A stretch of 48,228 bases of DNA from Tannerellaceae bacterium (GTDB lineage: Bacteria > Bacteroidota > Bacteroidia > Bacteroidales > Tannerellaceae): positions 1 to 48,228 of the forward strand of contig JAITRC010000022.1 in NCBI GenBank assembly GCA_031288615.1. Reading direction: 5' to 3'. Below are positions 17,012 to 26,871 of this stretch, one piece after another (the first letter of the stretch is position 1; each line of letters opens with the position of its first letter). The position numbers and the translations under genes were made by a program. The notes under the pieces were generated by a model. It saw only the letters and a list, made by a program, of their open reading frames with translations, made no database searches and was not told where the DNA came from.

Positions 17012-17995
17012 TCAGTGCTCTATGATGTCGGTTAGTACGTCTCTCATTTCCATACCGGCGGCACGGACTTGCTGGGGGAAGAAACTGGTGGGCGTCATAC
17101 CGGGAGTGGTGTTCACTTCGAGCAGACAAGGATCTCCGCTACCGGATGAGGTCTTGGGGATGATATAATCCACGCGGATGATGCCCCGCGCATCAATAAG
17201 TTTGTAGATGTGAGCCGTCCTTTGCTGTATGATCTGCATAAGCTCATCGGATATGCGTGCGGGAGTTATCTCCTCCACCTGTCCGTTGTACTTAGCGTCG
17301 TAATCAAAAAATTCGTTGGCAGGCACGACCTCAGTCAGGGGCAGTATAACTTCCTTACCTTGTACCTTGTAGCAACCACAAGTCACTTCCGTCCCATCCA
17401 CAAAACTTTCCAGCAATACACCTTCCCCTTCCTCCTCCAGCGCCTTACGGATGGCAGGCCGTATCTGTTCGAGGGTTTTTACTTTGGTGGTACCAAAACT
17501 GCTACCCCCTTCGTTGGGCTTAACAAAAAGAGGTAGCCCCAGACGGGAAACAATCTCCTCTTCCGTCACGGTATCATCCTTGCCCAGAAGCATAGAATTG
17601 GCTGTCCGGATACCAAAGCTCCGCAAGAAGGCATTGCACTTGTATTTGTTAAAAGTCAGTGCGCTTGCCAGCACACCGCAAGAGGAATAGGGGATACCGG
17701 TCAGCTCAAAATAGCCCTGCAGGATACCGTTCTCACCAGGCGTGCCATGAATGGTGATGTAGGCAAAGTCGAACTGTATGTACTGCCCCTGCTGATGAAA
17801 GCCGAAAGTACTCCTGTCGACGGGAATCTTCTCACCGTCGGGCAAGATGACCTGCCAATCGCGGTGACGGATAAGGACAAGGTAGACCTTGTACCGTTCC
17901 TTATCCATGAACGAGTGTATCCCTTCCGCACTTTTGAGGGACACCACGTACTCCGACGAGTCTCCCCCTGCAACAATGGCTATGTTCTTCTTCAC
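17012..17995 (-). CDS. ddl: D-alanine--D-alanine ligase
   Basis: ATP-grasp ligase of 327 residues that joins two D-Ala for peptidoglycan precursor synthesis in the cytoplasm. The start is GTG at 17995 (MKKNIAIVAGGDSSEYVVSL), matching the family N-terminus IAIVxGGxSxE. Further motifs: HGTPGENGILQGYFELTGIP, the ATP-binding loop FVKPNEGGSSFGTTKV, and the metal and substrate region CLLEVNTTPGMTPTSFFPQQ. Catalytic residues appear complete and length is normal. It lies between rluD (7 bases) and the acyltransferase (3 bases), in an order common in Bacteroides. Confidence 0.96.
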   Translation of the reverse strand: MKKNIAIVAGGDSSEYVVSLKSAEGIHSFMDKERYKVYLVLIRHRDWQVILPDGEKIPVDRSTFGFHQQGQYIQFDFAYITIHGTPGENGILQGYFELTGIPYSSCGVLASALTFNKYKCNAFLRSFGIRTANSMLLGKDDTVTEEEIVSRLGLPLFVKPNEGGSSFGTTKVKTLEQIRPAIRKALEEEGEGVLLESFVDGTEVTCGCYKVQGKEVILPLTEVVPANEFFDYDAKYNGQVEEITPARISDELMQIIQQRTAHIYKLIDARGIIRVDYIIPKTSSGSGDPCLLEVNTTPGMTPTSFFPQQVRAAGMEMRDVLTDIIEH

Positions 17996-18002
17996 CGTAC
18001 TA

Positions 18003-19001
18003 TTAATTAGAGGATACGTAAGTGCGCCACTTCTCTACCAGCTGCTTCATGTCTCCGGGTAACGGAGAATCAAAAAAGAGCTGCTCTCCGGTGGCGGGGT
18101 GGCGAAAGCCAAGCGTCTTAGCATGCAAGGCTTGCCGCGGGCAAAGGACGAAACAGTTCTCCACAAACTGCCGGTATTTGGTGAACGTATTCCCTTTGAG
18201 GATGAGGTTGCCACCGTAGCGTTCGTCGTTAAAGACGGTATGCCCAATGTGTTTCATGTGAATACGTATCTGGTGGGTACGCCCGGTTTCGAGAGTACAT
18301 TCAACTAAGGAGACGTAGCCGAGCCGCTCCAGGACACGGTAGAAGGTGACGGCTGACTTACCCTGTTCACTGTCGGGGAAGACGGTCATTGAGGTACGGT
18401 CGCGCAGGTCACGGCCTACATTCCCTTCAATACGCCCTTCATCTTCACGCACAATACCCCAGACAAGCGCCTGGTAATGACGTTGCGTAGTCTTCCGGTA
18501 AAATTGCAGGCTGAGGTTAGTCTTGGCTTCGGGATTCTTGGCAATGAGCAACAGTCCGGAAGTGTCTTTGTCAATACGGTGAACCAGTCCGAGTCGAGGG
18601 TCGGAAGGGTCGTAATGGGGATTGTCCTTCAGGTAATAGGCAAGGGCATTCACCAGTGTTCCCGTATAATTTCCGTGACCCGGATGCACCACAAGGCCTG
18701 CCTGTTTATTCACCACCAGAAGGTCTTCATCTTCGTAAACCACCTCCAGAGGAATATCTTCCGGACCAATCTCGCACTCGTGACGGGGACGGTCAAGACA
18801 AAGGCTCACCACATCCAACGGCTTGACACGATAGTTACTCTTTACCGGTGTCTCGTTGACTATAATGAAACCGGCATCGGCCGCCAGCTGTATACGATTC
18901 CGTGAAGCGTTGGGCAGACGATCGGCAAGGAACTTATCGACGCGCAAAAGCCCCTGCCCCTTGTCGGCAGTGAACCGAAAGTGTTCGTAAAGCGCTTCCA
19001 T
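18003..19001 (-). CDS. RluD-family 23S rRNA pseudouridine synthase
   Basis: Predicted large-subunit rRNA pseudouridine synthase of 332 residues. An N-terminal S4 RNA-binding domain (LLRVDKFLADRLPNASRNRI, near residues 17-60) precedes the catalytic domain. The catalytic Asp lies in LVHRIDKDTSGLLLIAKN; ETGRTHQIRIHMKHIGH is the second hallmark. The RluD-like target, helix 69 of 23S rRNA, is assumed from similarity. Its ATG is 3 bases after the stop of the PASTA gene and it ends 7 bases before ddl. Confidence 0.94.
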   Translation of the reverse strand: MEALYEHFRFTADKGQGLLRVDKFLADRLPNASRNRIQLAADAGFIIVNETPVKSNYRVKPLDVVSLCLDRPRHECEIGPEDIPLEVVYEDEDLLVVNKQAGLVVHPGHGNYTGTLVNALAYYLKDNPHYDPSDPRLGLVHRIDKDTSGLLLIAKNPEAKTNLSLQFYRKTTQRHYQALVWGIVREDEGRIEGNVGRDLRDRTSMTVFPDSEQGKSAVTFYRVLERLGYVSLVECTLETGRTHQIRIHMKHIGHTVFNDERYGGNLILKGNTFTKYRQFVENCFVLCPRQALHAKTLGFRHPATGEQLFFDSPLPGDMKQLVEKWRTYVSSN

Positions 19002-19004
19002 CCT

Positions 19005-19601
19005 TCAGAAGAAGTTGATCAAACCCTCCTCCTCTTCCAAAGCCATAGAGGAATCCGCCGGCTCTTCTTCCGGCATCACCCCCTGTCCGTCTTCTACCAA
19101 TAAATTGATTGCCGCGCTCGGGAGTGCTTTCTCTCCCGGCGTTAAGATACGGTCTCCCAACTCCAGCCCTATCACCAGGTCGCGATAATTACCCGGTATA
19201 TACTTCCGTTGCACGGCATAAAAATCCATAGACTTTAGCAACTCCTCCGCTTCGCGCACCGAAAGATCGGATACGTCGGGCACCGTCCTCAGCCGAGCAC
19301 CGGGTGAGTGGATAGTCAGGAACACAATACGCCCCTCCTTCACCTTAGCACCTACGGAAGGTACTATATCCGCTATTGTTCCCGGAGGGACACTACTGGT
19401 CGCTACGGAATCCACTACGCTGAAGCGCAAACTTTTAGACGCAAAGAAAGGAGAGGCTTCGCCCACCGTCAACCCTCTTACGTCGGGAACGGCGACCGCC
19501 TCATTATGGTGCGTGTATACATCCAGCCAATAGAAGACCCCGCACAGGATGCCCATCGCCACCAATGCCATTAGTAACACGTGCGTGAGCAGAGACCTCA
19601 C
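19005..19601 (-). CDS. Membrane-anchored PASTA domain protein
   Basis: A 198-residue protein with a single N-terminal membrane helix (LLMALVAMGILCGVFYWLDV) and about two to three PASTA repeats outside the membrane: AVAVPDVRGLTVGEAS and RTVPDVSDLSVREAEELL are clear starts, with a third divergent unit before an acidic tail. PASTA domains of kinases and PBPs bind muropeptides; here no kinase or transpeptidase domain is attached. The start is a GTG at 19601, chosen because it keeps the full membrane helix and lies 8 bases after the rpmH stop. Proximity to ddl suggests a role linked to cell-wall precursors, but this is inference. Confidence 0.9.
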   Translation of the reverse strand: MRSLLTHVLLMALVAMGILCGVFYWLDVYTHHNEAVAVPDVRGLTVGEASPFFASKSLRFSVVDSVATSSVPPGTIADIVPSVGAKVKEGRIVFLTIHSPGARLRTVPDVSDLSVREAEELLKSMDFYAVQRKYIPGNYRDLVIGLELGDRILTPGEKALPSAAINLLVEDGQGVMPEEEPADSSMALEEEEGLINFF

Positions 19602-19609
19602 GGCCTTAC

Positions 19610-19762
19610 CTATACGGTGTATTCGTCGGAAACCGTCAGTTTGCCCCTTCCCTTCGCCCGCCGAGCGGCTAACACACGGCGACCGTTAGCCGTTGCCATC
19701 CGTAAACGGAAACCATGCTTGTTTTTCCTTTTCCTGTTGGAAGGTTGAAAAGTTCTTTTCAT
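19610..19762 (-). CDS. rpmH: 50S ribosomal protein L34
   Basis: A 50-residue basic protein starting [20 protein letters not shown] and continuing [20 protein letters not shown], which is the L34 sequence signature. It is a structural protein of the large ribosomal subunit. The start ATG is at 19762-19760 and the stop TAG at 19612-19610. Length is right for bacterial L34 (44-53 residues). It lies 29 bases after gltB and 8 bases before the PASTA gene, so it probably belongs to the same transcript as the PASTA-rluD-ddl group. It is not next to dnaA or rnpA in this window, as it is in many other phyla. Confidence 0.95.
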   Translation of the reverse strand: MKRTFQPSNRKRKNKHGFRLRMATANGRRVLAARRAKGRGKLTVSDEYTV

Positions 19763-19791
19763 CGTTGTTATGCGTGTTTATGGTGGATAAT

Positions 19792-22700
19792 TCAATAATC
19801 ACGTGACACTTCAGCTATTTTCTTCTGGAGTTTCTTCATCTGCTCTTCCTGCAAGACCTTCTTGAACTCAATGGGTATGACTTGAATGAATTCGTCAAGG
19901 AAGTGGTCCCAGTTGTCAAGGATCTGTCCGGCAAGGCGGCTTCCGGTGAAATGGTAATGCTTGCGGATGAGTTCATGCAACTCCTTACGGGCAGCGGCAT
20001 CTTCTATCAAGGAAAGCTCTACCATCTCCATGTTACAGTAGAAATCGAAATCGCCTGCCTGGTCCCATACATAGGCTACGCCACCACTCATACCGGCGGC
20101 AAAGTTACTGCCCGTCCGACCTAAGACGACCACCCGCCCACCGGTCATGTACTCACAGCAGTGGTCTCCCACACCTTCGACTACTGCGATAGCACCCGAG
20201 TTACGTACACAGAAACGTTCTCCCACACGACCGTTGATATAAACCTCACCGCTTGTCGCCCCGTAAAGGAGTGTATTACCGGCAATCGTATTGTTTTCGG
20301 CCACAAACGTGGAGCGAATCGGGGGCATCAGGCTGATACGGCCTCCGCTCAACCCTTTTCCCAGATAGTCATTGGCTTCTCCCTCCAAACGGAAGTGCAC
20401 GCCACGAGCCAGGAATGCACCGAAACTCTGTCCGGCGGAGCCTTTGAACTTGATATTGATTGTGTCTTCGGGAAGACCTTCATTCCCGTAACGCTTGGCT
20501 ATCTCACCTGATAACATGGCGCCTACGGAACGGTCGGTATTCACAATCGCATAGTCAAGGGACACCTCCTGCTTGGATTCAATAGCCGTTTTGGCCTGAC
20601 GGATGATGTCAATATCCCTCACACCGTCAATGAGATGACGTTGGGCTATCGTACGACGGATGGAGTTGGTCGCCGCTTGTTCGGGGAAGTGCAACAACCG
20701 ACTGAAATCAAGCAGACTGTGTTTGGGCAGCGTACCTGAGCCTTTGGCTGTCAGCAAGTCGGTACGCCCAATCACATCGTCCAATTTCTCAAACCCTGCT
20801 TCCGCCAAATGTTCGCGCACTTCTTCGGCAAGGAAGGTGAAATAATTGACGAGATACTCATGACGACCGGTGAAGCGCTTACGCAACTCTTTATCTTGCG
20901 TGGCCACACCTACGGGGCAGGTGTTGATATGGCACTTGCGCATCATCACACATCCCAGCACAATCAAGGCCGCCGTCGCAAAGGCATATTCCTCCGCACC
21001 CAGCATGGCCATTAGCACGATGTCACGACCTGTCTTGAGCTGACCGTCGGTTTGTAAACGTACCTGTCCGCGCAAGTTATTCACCACAAGGGTCTGCTGC
21101 GTTTCGGACAACCCTAATTCGGGCGGCAACCCTGCATACCGGATGGAACTCATCGGCGAAGCTCCCGTACCCCCCTCCGCACCGGAGATGATGACACGGT
21201 CGGCTTTAGCTTTAGCTACACCTGCGGCGATCGTCCCCACACCGGTCTCCGACACCAATTTAACACTTATCTCCGCCGACGGATTGGCGTTCTTCAGGTC
21301 GAAAATAAGCTGGGCAAGGTCTTCAATGGAGTAGATATCGTGATGAGGGGGTGGAGAGATAAGAGATATGCCGGGAATGGAATGACGCGTACGGGCAATG
21401 ATTTCGTCTACTTTGTAGCCGGGCAACTGTCCGCCTTCGCCGGGCTTCGCACCCTGGGCTATCTTAATCTGTATTTCATCGGCGTTCACCAAATATTCGG
21501 TGGTCACACCGAAACGGCCTGAAGCGACCTGCTTGATGGCTGAACGCAGGGATGAGCCGTCAGGCAGGGGAGTAAAACGTGCGGGGTCTTCGCCCCCTTC
21601 ACCCGTGTTACTACGCCCGTGTATCTTATTCATTGCCATAGCCATCGCCTCGTGTGCCTCGCGGCTGATAGAGCCGAAACTCATGGCACCGGTGACGAAA
21701 CGCTTCATGATCTCGGAAGCCGGCTCCACCTTGTCAAGGGGTATGGACTTACCTTTCTTAATCACGAAGAAGTCACGCAAGAAGATGGGATCCGCTTTTT
21801 CATCCACCAAGCGGGTGTAGTCCTTGAATTTCTTGTAACTACCCAGACGGGTAGCCATTTGCAACGTCGAGATGGTTTCGGGATTCCAAGCATGTTTCTC
21901 ACCGTCTTTACGGAAAGCGTACACCCCTTTATGTGCCAATATTTCGTCGGGCTGCTGTTTGAAAGCCTCATCGTGCATGGCGGTAATGTCCGCCACCAAC
22001 TCATCCAAACGGACACCACCCACATTACTCGTCGTCCCCTGGAAATACTCGTTAATAATCTCCTGCCCTACCCCTATCGCTTCAAAGAGCTGTGCCCCAC
22101 GATAACTGCGTATCGTGCTGATACCCATCTTACTCATGATCTTGAACAGACCCTTGCAGATAGCTTTGATGTAATTCTTGCGCGCCGTCTCGTAATTCAG
22201 CTGCAACTCTTTCTTTTCTACCAAGTCCTTGATGATGGCAAATGCCATGTAGGGATTGATGGCGCTCGCCCCATAACCCAGCAACAACGCGGCGTGCATC
22301 ACCTCGCGCACTTCACCCGTCTCCACCACCAGAGCGGTCTGCACGCGCTTCTGCACCGAAATCAGGTGATGATGCACCGTACTAACGGCCAGCAACGAGG
22401 GTATAGGCGCATACGCCTCATTCACATTCCGGTCACTCAGGATAATGTAATTCACCCCTTCCGCCACCGACTGTTCCGCCATTTTACAGAGCTTGTCCAG
22501 CGCAGCTTTCAACCCTTTACGACCTTTTTCCTTCTCAAAAAGCATCGGCAATTTGAGTGACTTGAAGCCTTTGTAACGGATGTTGCAGAGCAAATCCAGT
22601 TGGGTGTTGGTCAGTATGGGATGATTCAGGCGAACCATCTTACAATGTTTTTCACTCGGCTTGATAACCTTGTTCCCGACACCTCCGATATACTCCGTCA

Positions 22701-24312
22701 GACTCATCACCAGCTCCTCGCGGATAGGGTCTATCGGCGGGTTCGTCACTTGGGCAAACTGTTGGCGGAAGTAATTGAAGAGTGACTGCGGGCGGGAGGA
22801 TAGTACTGCCAGTGGTGTATCGTTACCCATCGACCCGATAGGCTCCGCCCCTGTACTGCACATCGGCGAAATCACCCTGTCTATGTCTTCCCTATTGTAC
22901 CCGAAGGCGCGGAGTAAACGGTGAAAATCTTTTTCCGTGTGGGGCACCTTACGCCCTGACTTCAATTCGTCCAGCTCCACACGATTTGCGGCCAGCCAAT
23001 TCCTGTACGGATGTGCCTCCGCAAGCTGTTGCTTAATCTCTTTGTCGTAATACACCTCACCCTTTTCCGTATCCACGAGTAAGATTTTACCCGGCTGAAG
23101 GCGACCTTTTTCCTTGATTTCCGCCGCTTCAAAACTCATCACCCCCACTTCGGAGGCCACCACCATCATGTCGTTCTTCGTAATCAGGTAGCGTGCCGGA
23201 CGCAAGCCGTTACGGTCAAGCATACCTCCGGCATATCGCCCGTCGCTGAACAGTAAGGCCGCCGGGCCATCCCAAGGCTCCATCAGGATGGAATGGTATT
23301 CATAGAAGGCTTTCAGGTCTTCACTGATGGGATTCTTTTCATTGAAATTCTCCGGCACCAGCATCGCCATAGCGTGCGGCAAACTCATCCCTGAAGCCAC
23401 GAAAAACTCTAATACATTGTCCAGCGAGGCGCTGTCGCTCATTCGAGGCTGGACAATAGGGCGAATTGCATCTATATCGGGGATGGACGCCGTCGCCAGC
23501 ACACCTTCCCGTGCCTTCATCCATGCCCTATTTCCCCGTATCGTATTGATCTCCCCGTTGTGCGCCAGCAACCGGAACGGCTGTGCAAGGCTCCACGTGG
23601 GGAAGGTATTCGTACTGAATCTCGAATGCACGAGTGCAATGCTGCTCGTAAAATAGTTATTCGTCAGATCGGGATAATAATGACGCAATTGCATGGATTG
23701 CAACATCCCCTTGTAGATGATATTGCGCGTAGAGAGTGAGGCGACATAAAAATCCTTCCCTACCTCTTCGGGAAGTGTCTCCACAACCTGCTCTACCCGC
23801 TTACGAATAAGATAAAGTTTTAACTCCAGCGTATCCTGATCGTTACACCCGGTGATAAACACTTGCTTGATGTCTGGCTCTGTAGCGGACGCGTCTTTGC
23901 CCAGTATCTCCGAATTGACGGGCATCTTACGCAGATGCATCAGCGACAGACCTTCCTTTTCAACCTCTTCAATCAGGATGCTCAGCAACTCGGATTGATG
24001 AGCCGGATCTTTGGGAAGAAACACCAACCCACTCCCGTACTTACCCTTCTCCGGCACCGGAATACCTTGCAACAAGATGAACTCATGTGGGATTTGCAAC
24101 AATATCCCTGCACCGTCACCAGTCTTATTATCAGCGCCTTCGGCACCTCGGTGACGCATGTTCTCCAACACCTTAAGCGCCGACTCTACAATCTCGTGCG
24201 ACTTCTCTCCATGGATGTTCACAATCATCCCCACACCACACGCATCGCGCTCATGCTCAGGATTATACAATCCCCTACCCTTCCGTTCTCTTCCTATGTG
24301 CATCTTAAACAT
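19792..24312 (-). CDS. gltB: Glutamate synthase large subunit
   Basis: Large subunit of glutamate synthase, about 1506 residues, transferring the amide nitrogen of glutamine to 2-oxoglutarate. ATG 24312 is preferred because a promoter lies at 24347-24378; a TTG start at 24339 would sit at the transcription start. A short propeptide precedes ERDACGVGMI, whose Cys becomes the N-terminal amidotransferase nucleophile. Later domains: central domain, FMN-binding region (GEGGEDPARF, AKPGEGGQLPG), the 3Fe-4S motif CVMMRKCHINTCPVG, and the C-terminal GXGXG helix (FGAFLARGVHFRLEGEANDY). The beta subunit gltD, commonly adjacent, is not in the window, so the electron donor cannot be inferred. Confidence 0.96.
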   Translation of the reverse strand: MFKMHIGRERKGRGLYNPEHERDACGVGMIVNIHGEKSHEIVESALKVLENMRHRGAEGADNKTGDGAGILLQIPHEFILLQGIPVPEKGKYGSGLVFLPKDPAHQSELLSILIEEVEKEGLSLMHLRKMPVNSEILGKDASATEPDIKQVFITGCNDQDTLELKLYLIRKRVEQVVETLPEEVGKDFYVASLSTRNIIYKGMLQSMQLRHYYPDLTNNYFTSSIALVHSRFSTNTFPTWSLAQPFRLLAHNGEINTIRGNRAWMKAREGVLATASIPDIDAIRPIVQPRMSDSASLDNVLEFFVASGMSLPHAMAMLVPENFNEKNPISEDLKAFYEYHSILMEPWDGPAALLFSDGRYAGGMLDRNGLRPARYLITKNDMMVVASEVGVMSFEAAEIKEKGRLQPGKILLVDTEKGEVYYDKEIKQQLAEAHPYRNWLAANRVELDELKSGRKVPHTEKDFHRLLRAFGYNREDIDRVISPMCSTGAEPIGSMGNDTPLAVLSSRPQSLFNYFRQQFAQVTNPPIDPIREELVMSLTEYIGGVGNKVIKPSEKHCKMVRLNHPILTNTQLDLLCNIRYKGFKSLKLPMLFEKEKGRKGLKAALDKLCKMAEQSVAEGVNYIILSDRNVNEAYAPIPSLLAVSTVHHHLISVQKRVQTALVVETGEVREVMHAALLLGYGASAINPYMAFAIIKDLVEKKELQLNYETARKNYIKAICKGLFKIMSKMGISTIRSYRGAQLFEAIGVGQEIINEYFQGTTSNVGGVRLDELVADITAMHDEAFKQQPDEILAHKGVYAFRKDGEKHAWNPETISTLQMATRLGSYKKFKDYTRLVDEKADPIFLRDFFVIKKGKSIPLDKVEPASEIMKRFVTGAMSFGSISREAHEAMAMAMNKIHGRSNTGEGGEDPARFTPLPDGSSLRSAIKQVASGRFGVTTEYLVNADEIQIKIAQGAKPGEGGQLPGYKVDEIIARTRHSIPGISLISPPPHHDIYSIEDLAQLIFDLKNANPSAEISVKLVSETGVGTIAAGVAKAKADRVIISGAEGGTGASPMSSIRYAGLPPELGLSETQQTLVVNNLRGQVRLQTDGQLKTGRDIVLMAMLGAEEYAFATAALIVLGCVMMRKCHINTCPVGVATQDKELRKRFTGRHEYLVNYFTFLAEEVREHLAEAGFEKLDDVIGRTDLLTAKGSGTLPKHSLLDFSRLLHFPEQAATNSIRRTIAQRHLIDGVRDIDIIRQAKTAIESKQEVSLDYAIVNTDRSVGAMLSGEIAKRYGNEGLPEDTINIKFKGSAGQSFGAFLARGVHFRLEGEANDYLGKGLSGGRISLMPPIRSTFVAENNTIAGNTLLYGATSGEVYINGRVGERFCVRNSGAIAVVEGVGDHCCEYMTGGRVVVLGRTGSNFAAGMSGGVAYVWDQAGDFDFYCNMEMVELSLIEDAAARKELHELIRKHYHFTGSRLAGQILDNWDHFLDEFIQVIPIEFKKVLQEEQMKKLQKKIAEVSRDY

Positions 24313-24346
24313 CCGAACTACAGAGATTTCCAAACCCAAAACGGCG

Positions 24347-24378
24347 CAAAGTTAGCAATATTTCCATACCCCAACAAC
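24347..24378 (-). promoter_or_regulatory. Promoter of gltB
   Basis: TAACTTTG (24354-24347, minus) fits TAnnTTTG. GTTG 20 bases upstream (24378-24375) is a one-mismatch -33 box. The ATG at 24312 is about 34 bases downstream. Confidence 0.55.
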
Positions 24379-24410
24379 CTCTCCATTGCAGCACCGGCAA
24401 GATACCGTAA

Positions 24411-24430
24411 GAATACCTACCTTTACCACC
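24411..24430 (+). repeat. Copy A of a repeated promoter-leader sequence
   Basis: GAATACCTACCTTT..CACC occurs here and again at 26822-26841, in both cases shortly before a start codon preceded by AGAT. Similarity extends to GATAC on the left and AAG-AGG on the right. The element contains TACCTTTA (24418-24425), one mismatch from the -7 consensus, and so is probably the promoter of the barrel gene. Confidence 0.6.
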
Positions 24431-24451
24431 AAGAAGGTACCCTCAAAAGAT

Positions 24452-26768
24452 ATGCAAAGAATCATTGTGATTGTTGGAATGTTAACATTCCCTTTTTTTG
24501 ATACAAGCACAAGTGCTGACCGGAAAAATAGCAGATAGGCAAAAACTGCCGATCCCGTTCGCTAACATTATACTGTTGAATGCAGATTCACTTTTCCTCA
24601 CGGGAAGTGTATCGAATACTGACGGAGTATTTCAACTTATTTTCTCCGATGATGCTGTTTGGATGAAAATTTCTTGCATAGGTTATCAAGAAAAAATAAT
24701 TTCTCTTCCTGCCAATCAGGTGGATATGGGCGATATTCTTCTTGAGGAAGACACATACATGTTGGGAGAAGTTATCATAAAAGAAGATTTGCCAAAAACT
24801 TATATTAGTGGGGATGCAATAGTAACCCATGTAGCTGGAAGCGTCTTGGAAAAAGCAGGCTCTGCACAAGAAGTATTGGCTAGCCTACCGGGTGTTATTC
24901 ATAAAGGAGAGGATCTTAATGTTTTCGGAAGAGGTGTTCCCGTTATTTATATCAATAATCGAGAGGTTCATGACCTTACTGAATTAAACCAACTCACTTC
25001 AGATAATATCAAGTTGGTAGAAGTGATTTCAAATCCTGGGTCACGATATGCCAATTCTGTCAAAGCTGTAATAAGAATTCAAACTAAAAAGAAAGAAAAT
25101 GAAGGATTTGGTTTCAGCGAAAGAGCAAATTTAAACTACAACAATGACGTGTCTTTTGGTAACCAATTTAATATCAATTATCGCCAAAACAAAATAGATA
25201 TTTCCGGTATGTTTTCGTATGCCAATCAATCGGATTGGCGAAACTACGCTGCTGTTTTGAAAACTTATCTGGATGATGATACTTGGGAACAAACAATGAT
25301 TGCTAAACAAATGGCTGTATTTAAACGGCTTATTGGAAATATGACGTTTAACTATACATTTGACTCAAATCATTCGTTAGGCATCAGCTACCGTCATTCC
25401 TACCTTCCGAAGTCCGTTATGAATATGGATTTAAAAACAAATATCTTCCAAAATCCACCCTCTCCTCCAATTGATCCGATTGAAACTTCAACAAGTGATA
25501 TAAATAGCAAGAATAAAACAACAGGGCACGAAGGGAATATCTATTATAATGGCAATATCGGTAAATGGAATATAAACTTTAATGGAACTATATTGTGGAA
25601 TAACGACCTAACATGGTTTTTGACGCAAGATAGTATAGGGCCAACGAACGAAATACTCGACACCATACACACAAATACCCATACACACAACACGTTTTCT
25701 GCCGGTAAATTAGTACTGTCTTACCCTCTTTTCGGTGGCGATCTTTCTTTTGGTGGAGAGTATACGCATACCTTGCGTACCGGTACATACACCTATGAGG
25801 GAGACGGTATCATACCTGATGACACTAGTAAAATTAAAGAAGATATGACGGCTGCTTTTGCTGAGTATGGATATGAATTGGGTAAAATAAAACTGCAGGT
25901 GGGATTGCGTTTTGAAAATATAAATTTCGACTACTATAAACCGGAAGTATTTCTGTTCCCTTCGTTAATGGTCATTGTCCCTATCGGTAAAATACAGACC
26001 CAATTAAATTACACCTCCGACATTACACGTCCAAGCTATCAAATGTTACGAAATAGAATAGATTATATAAACCGGTACACCTACGAAAGCGGAAATCCAC
26101 TCTTAAGACCGTCTGTTACGCAAAACTTTTCCATAACGGGTATTTATAAATGGTGGCAACTTTATGCAGATTTACAACATCGAAAAAACGACATTATTTT
26201 TTCAAGCGAACCGTATTCGGAAGAGAATACAACTATCGCTCTGTTACACCAAGTAAATATTCCTTCTTATAATTTGATAAATGTCATGCTTGAAGCTGCA
26301 CCAACCATAGGGCGATGGTCTCCCCAATTCATCCTTGAATTATACAAACAGTGGTACACCACTATAAAACCAGGTACTACCGACGAACTTGCTTTAAATA
26401 AACCGGCTTATGCAGCACGGTGGAGAAATAACATTGAGTTACCTTGTGGATTGACCTTGAGGGCTGATTTTAATTGGGAAGGAATCAGCGAGCAGAAGAA
26501 TATGGCATATGAATCTGTGTGGTGGGCTAATGCAAGCTTATATAAGGATTTCCTTAATGGGCATTTAACGTTCCTTTTACAAGCAAATGATGTATTCAAC
26601 ACGTACCGTAGTGATTATACCGTTTACTATGGTGCACTCCGCATGATGAGCATGGATCAGAAGTTCAGTCGCCGTTTTATCGGGTTGACAGTGCACTATA
26701 AATTCAACGTGCTGAAAAACAAGTACAAAGGAACCGGCGCAGGAACAACCCAAAAAGAACGATTGTGA
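24452..26768 (+). CDS. Outer-membrane beta-barrel protein with CarboxypepD_reg-like domain; start region frameshifted
   Basis: Predicted TonB-receptor-like outer-membrane protein. The long frame runs from TTG 24498 to 26768 (756 residues) and opens directly with QAQVLTGKIADRQ, a mature N-terminus without signal peptide. ATG 24452, in another frame, encodes MQRIIVIVGMLTFPFF, a good signal peptide, which then runs out of frame. Removing one T from the T7 tract at 24493-24499 fuses the two as ...LTFPFLIQAQVLTG, with a sensible cleavage site. Domains: a CarboxypepD_reg-like fold (about 8-90), a plug-like region (SAQEVLASLPGVIHKGEDLN), then a barrel resembling the OMP_b-brl_3 family. The region is AT-rich compared with its neighbours. 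Ligand unknown. It could be phase-variable, newly broken, or a sequencing error. Confidence 0.82.
24493..24499 (+). other. T7 homopolymer separating signal peptide and mature frames
   Basis: Seven T follow CC in the signal-peptide coding region. With six (or nine) T the ATG at 24452 would be in frame with the receptor; with seven it is not. Slipped-strand change here would switch export of the protein on or off. Confidence 0.6.
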
Positions 26769-26821
26769 GTTGATTGTAGCTATCCCCCGCACACACAGTG
26801 TCGGGAAAGATACTACTGTGA

Positions 26822-26841
26822 GAATACCTACCTTTGTCACC
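26822..26841 (+). repeat. Copy B of the repeated promoter-leader sequence, with -7 element
   Basis: Matches copy A at 24411-24430: GAATACCTACCTTTG then TCACC. It contains a perfect TACCTTTG (26829-26836), 36 bases before the ATG at 26872, so it is the likely promoter of the AlbA/ATPase gene. Confidence 0.6.
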
Positions 26842-26871
26842 GCAAGGAAGGATGGGAGCTATAGTACAGAT

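Noticed and set aside
24491..24500. Programmed ribosomal frameshift at a T7 slippery site in the barrel gene
   Set aside because: The heptamer is positioned for a -1 shift, but -1 leads straight to a TGA; reaching the receptor frame needs +1 (or -2). No stimulatory structure or Shine-Dalgarno-like site was seen, so DNA-level indel or slippage is simpler.
26786..26805. Hairpin (CCCG, ACAC paired with GTGT, CGGG) after the barrel gene as a terminator
   Set aside because: The stem has a bulge and is not followed by a T-run, so termination is not supported.
26770..26871. Upstream start for the AlbA/ATPase gene
   Set aside because: The extra 34 residues would be encoded by the promoter region with TACCTTTG, and the AlbA_2 domain begins right after ATG 26872.
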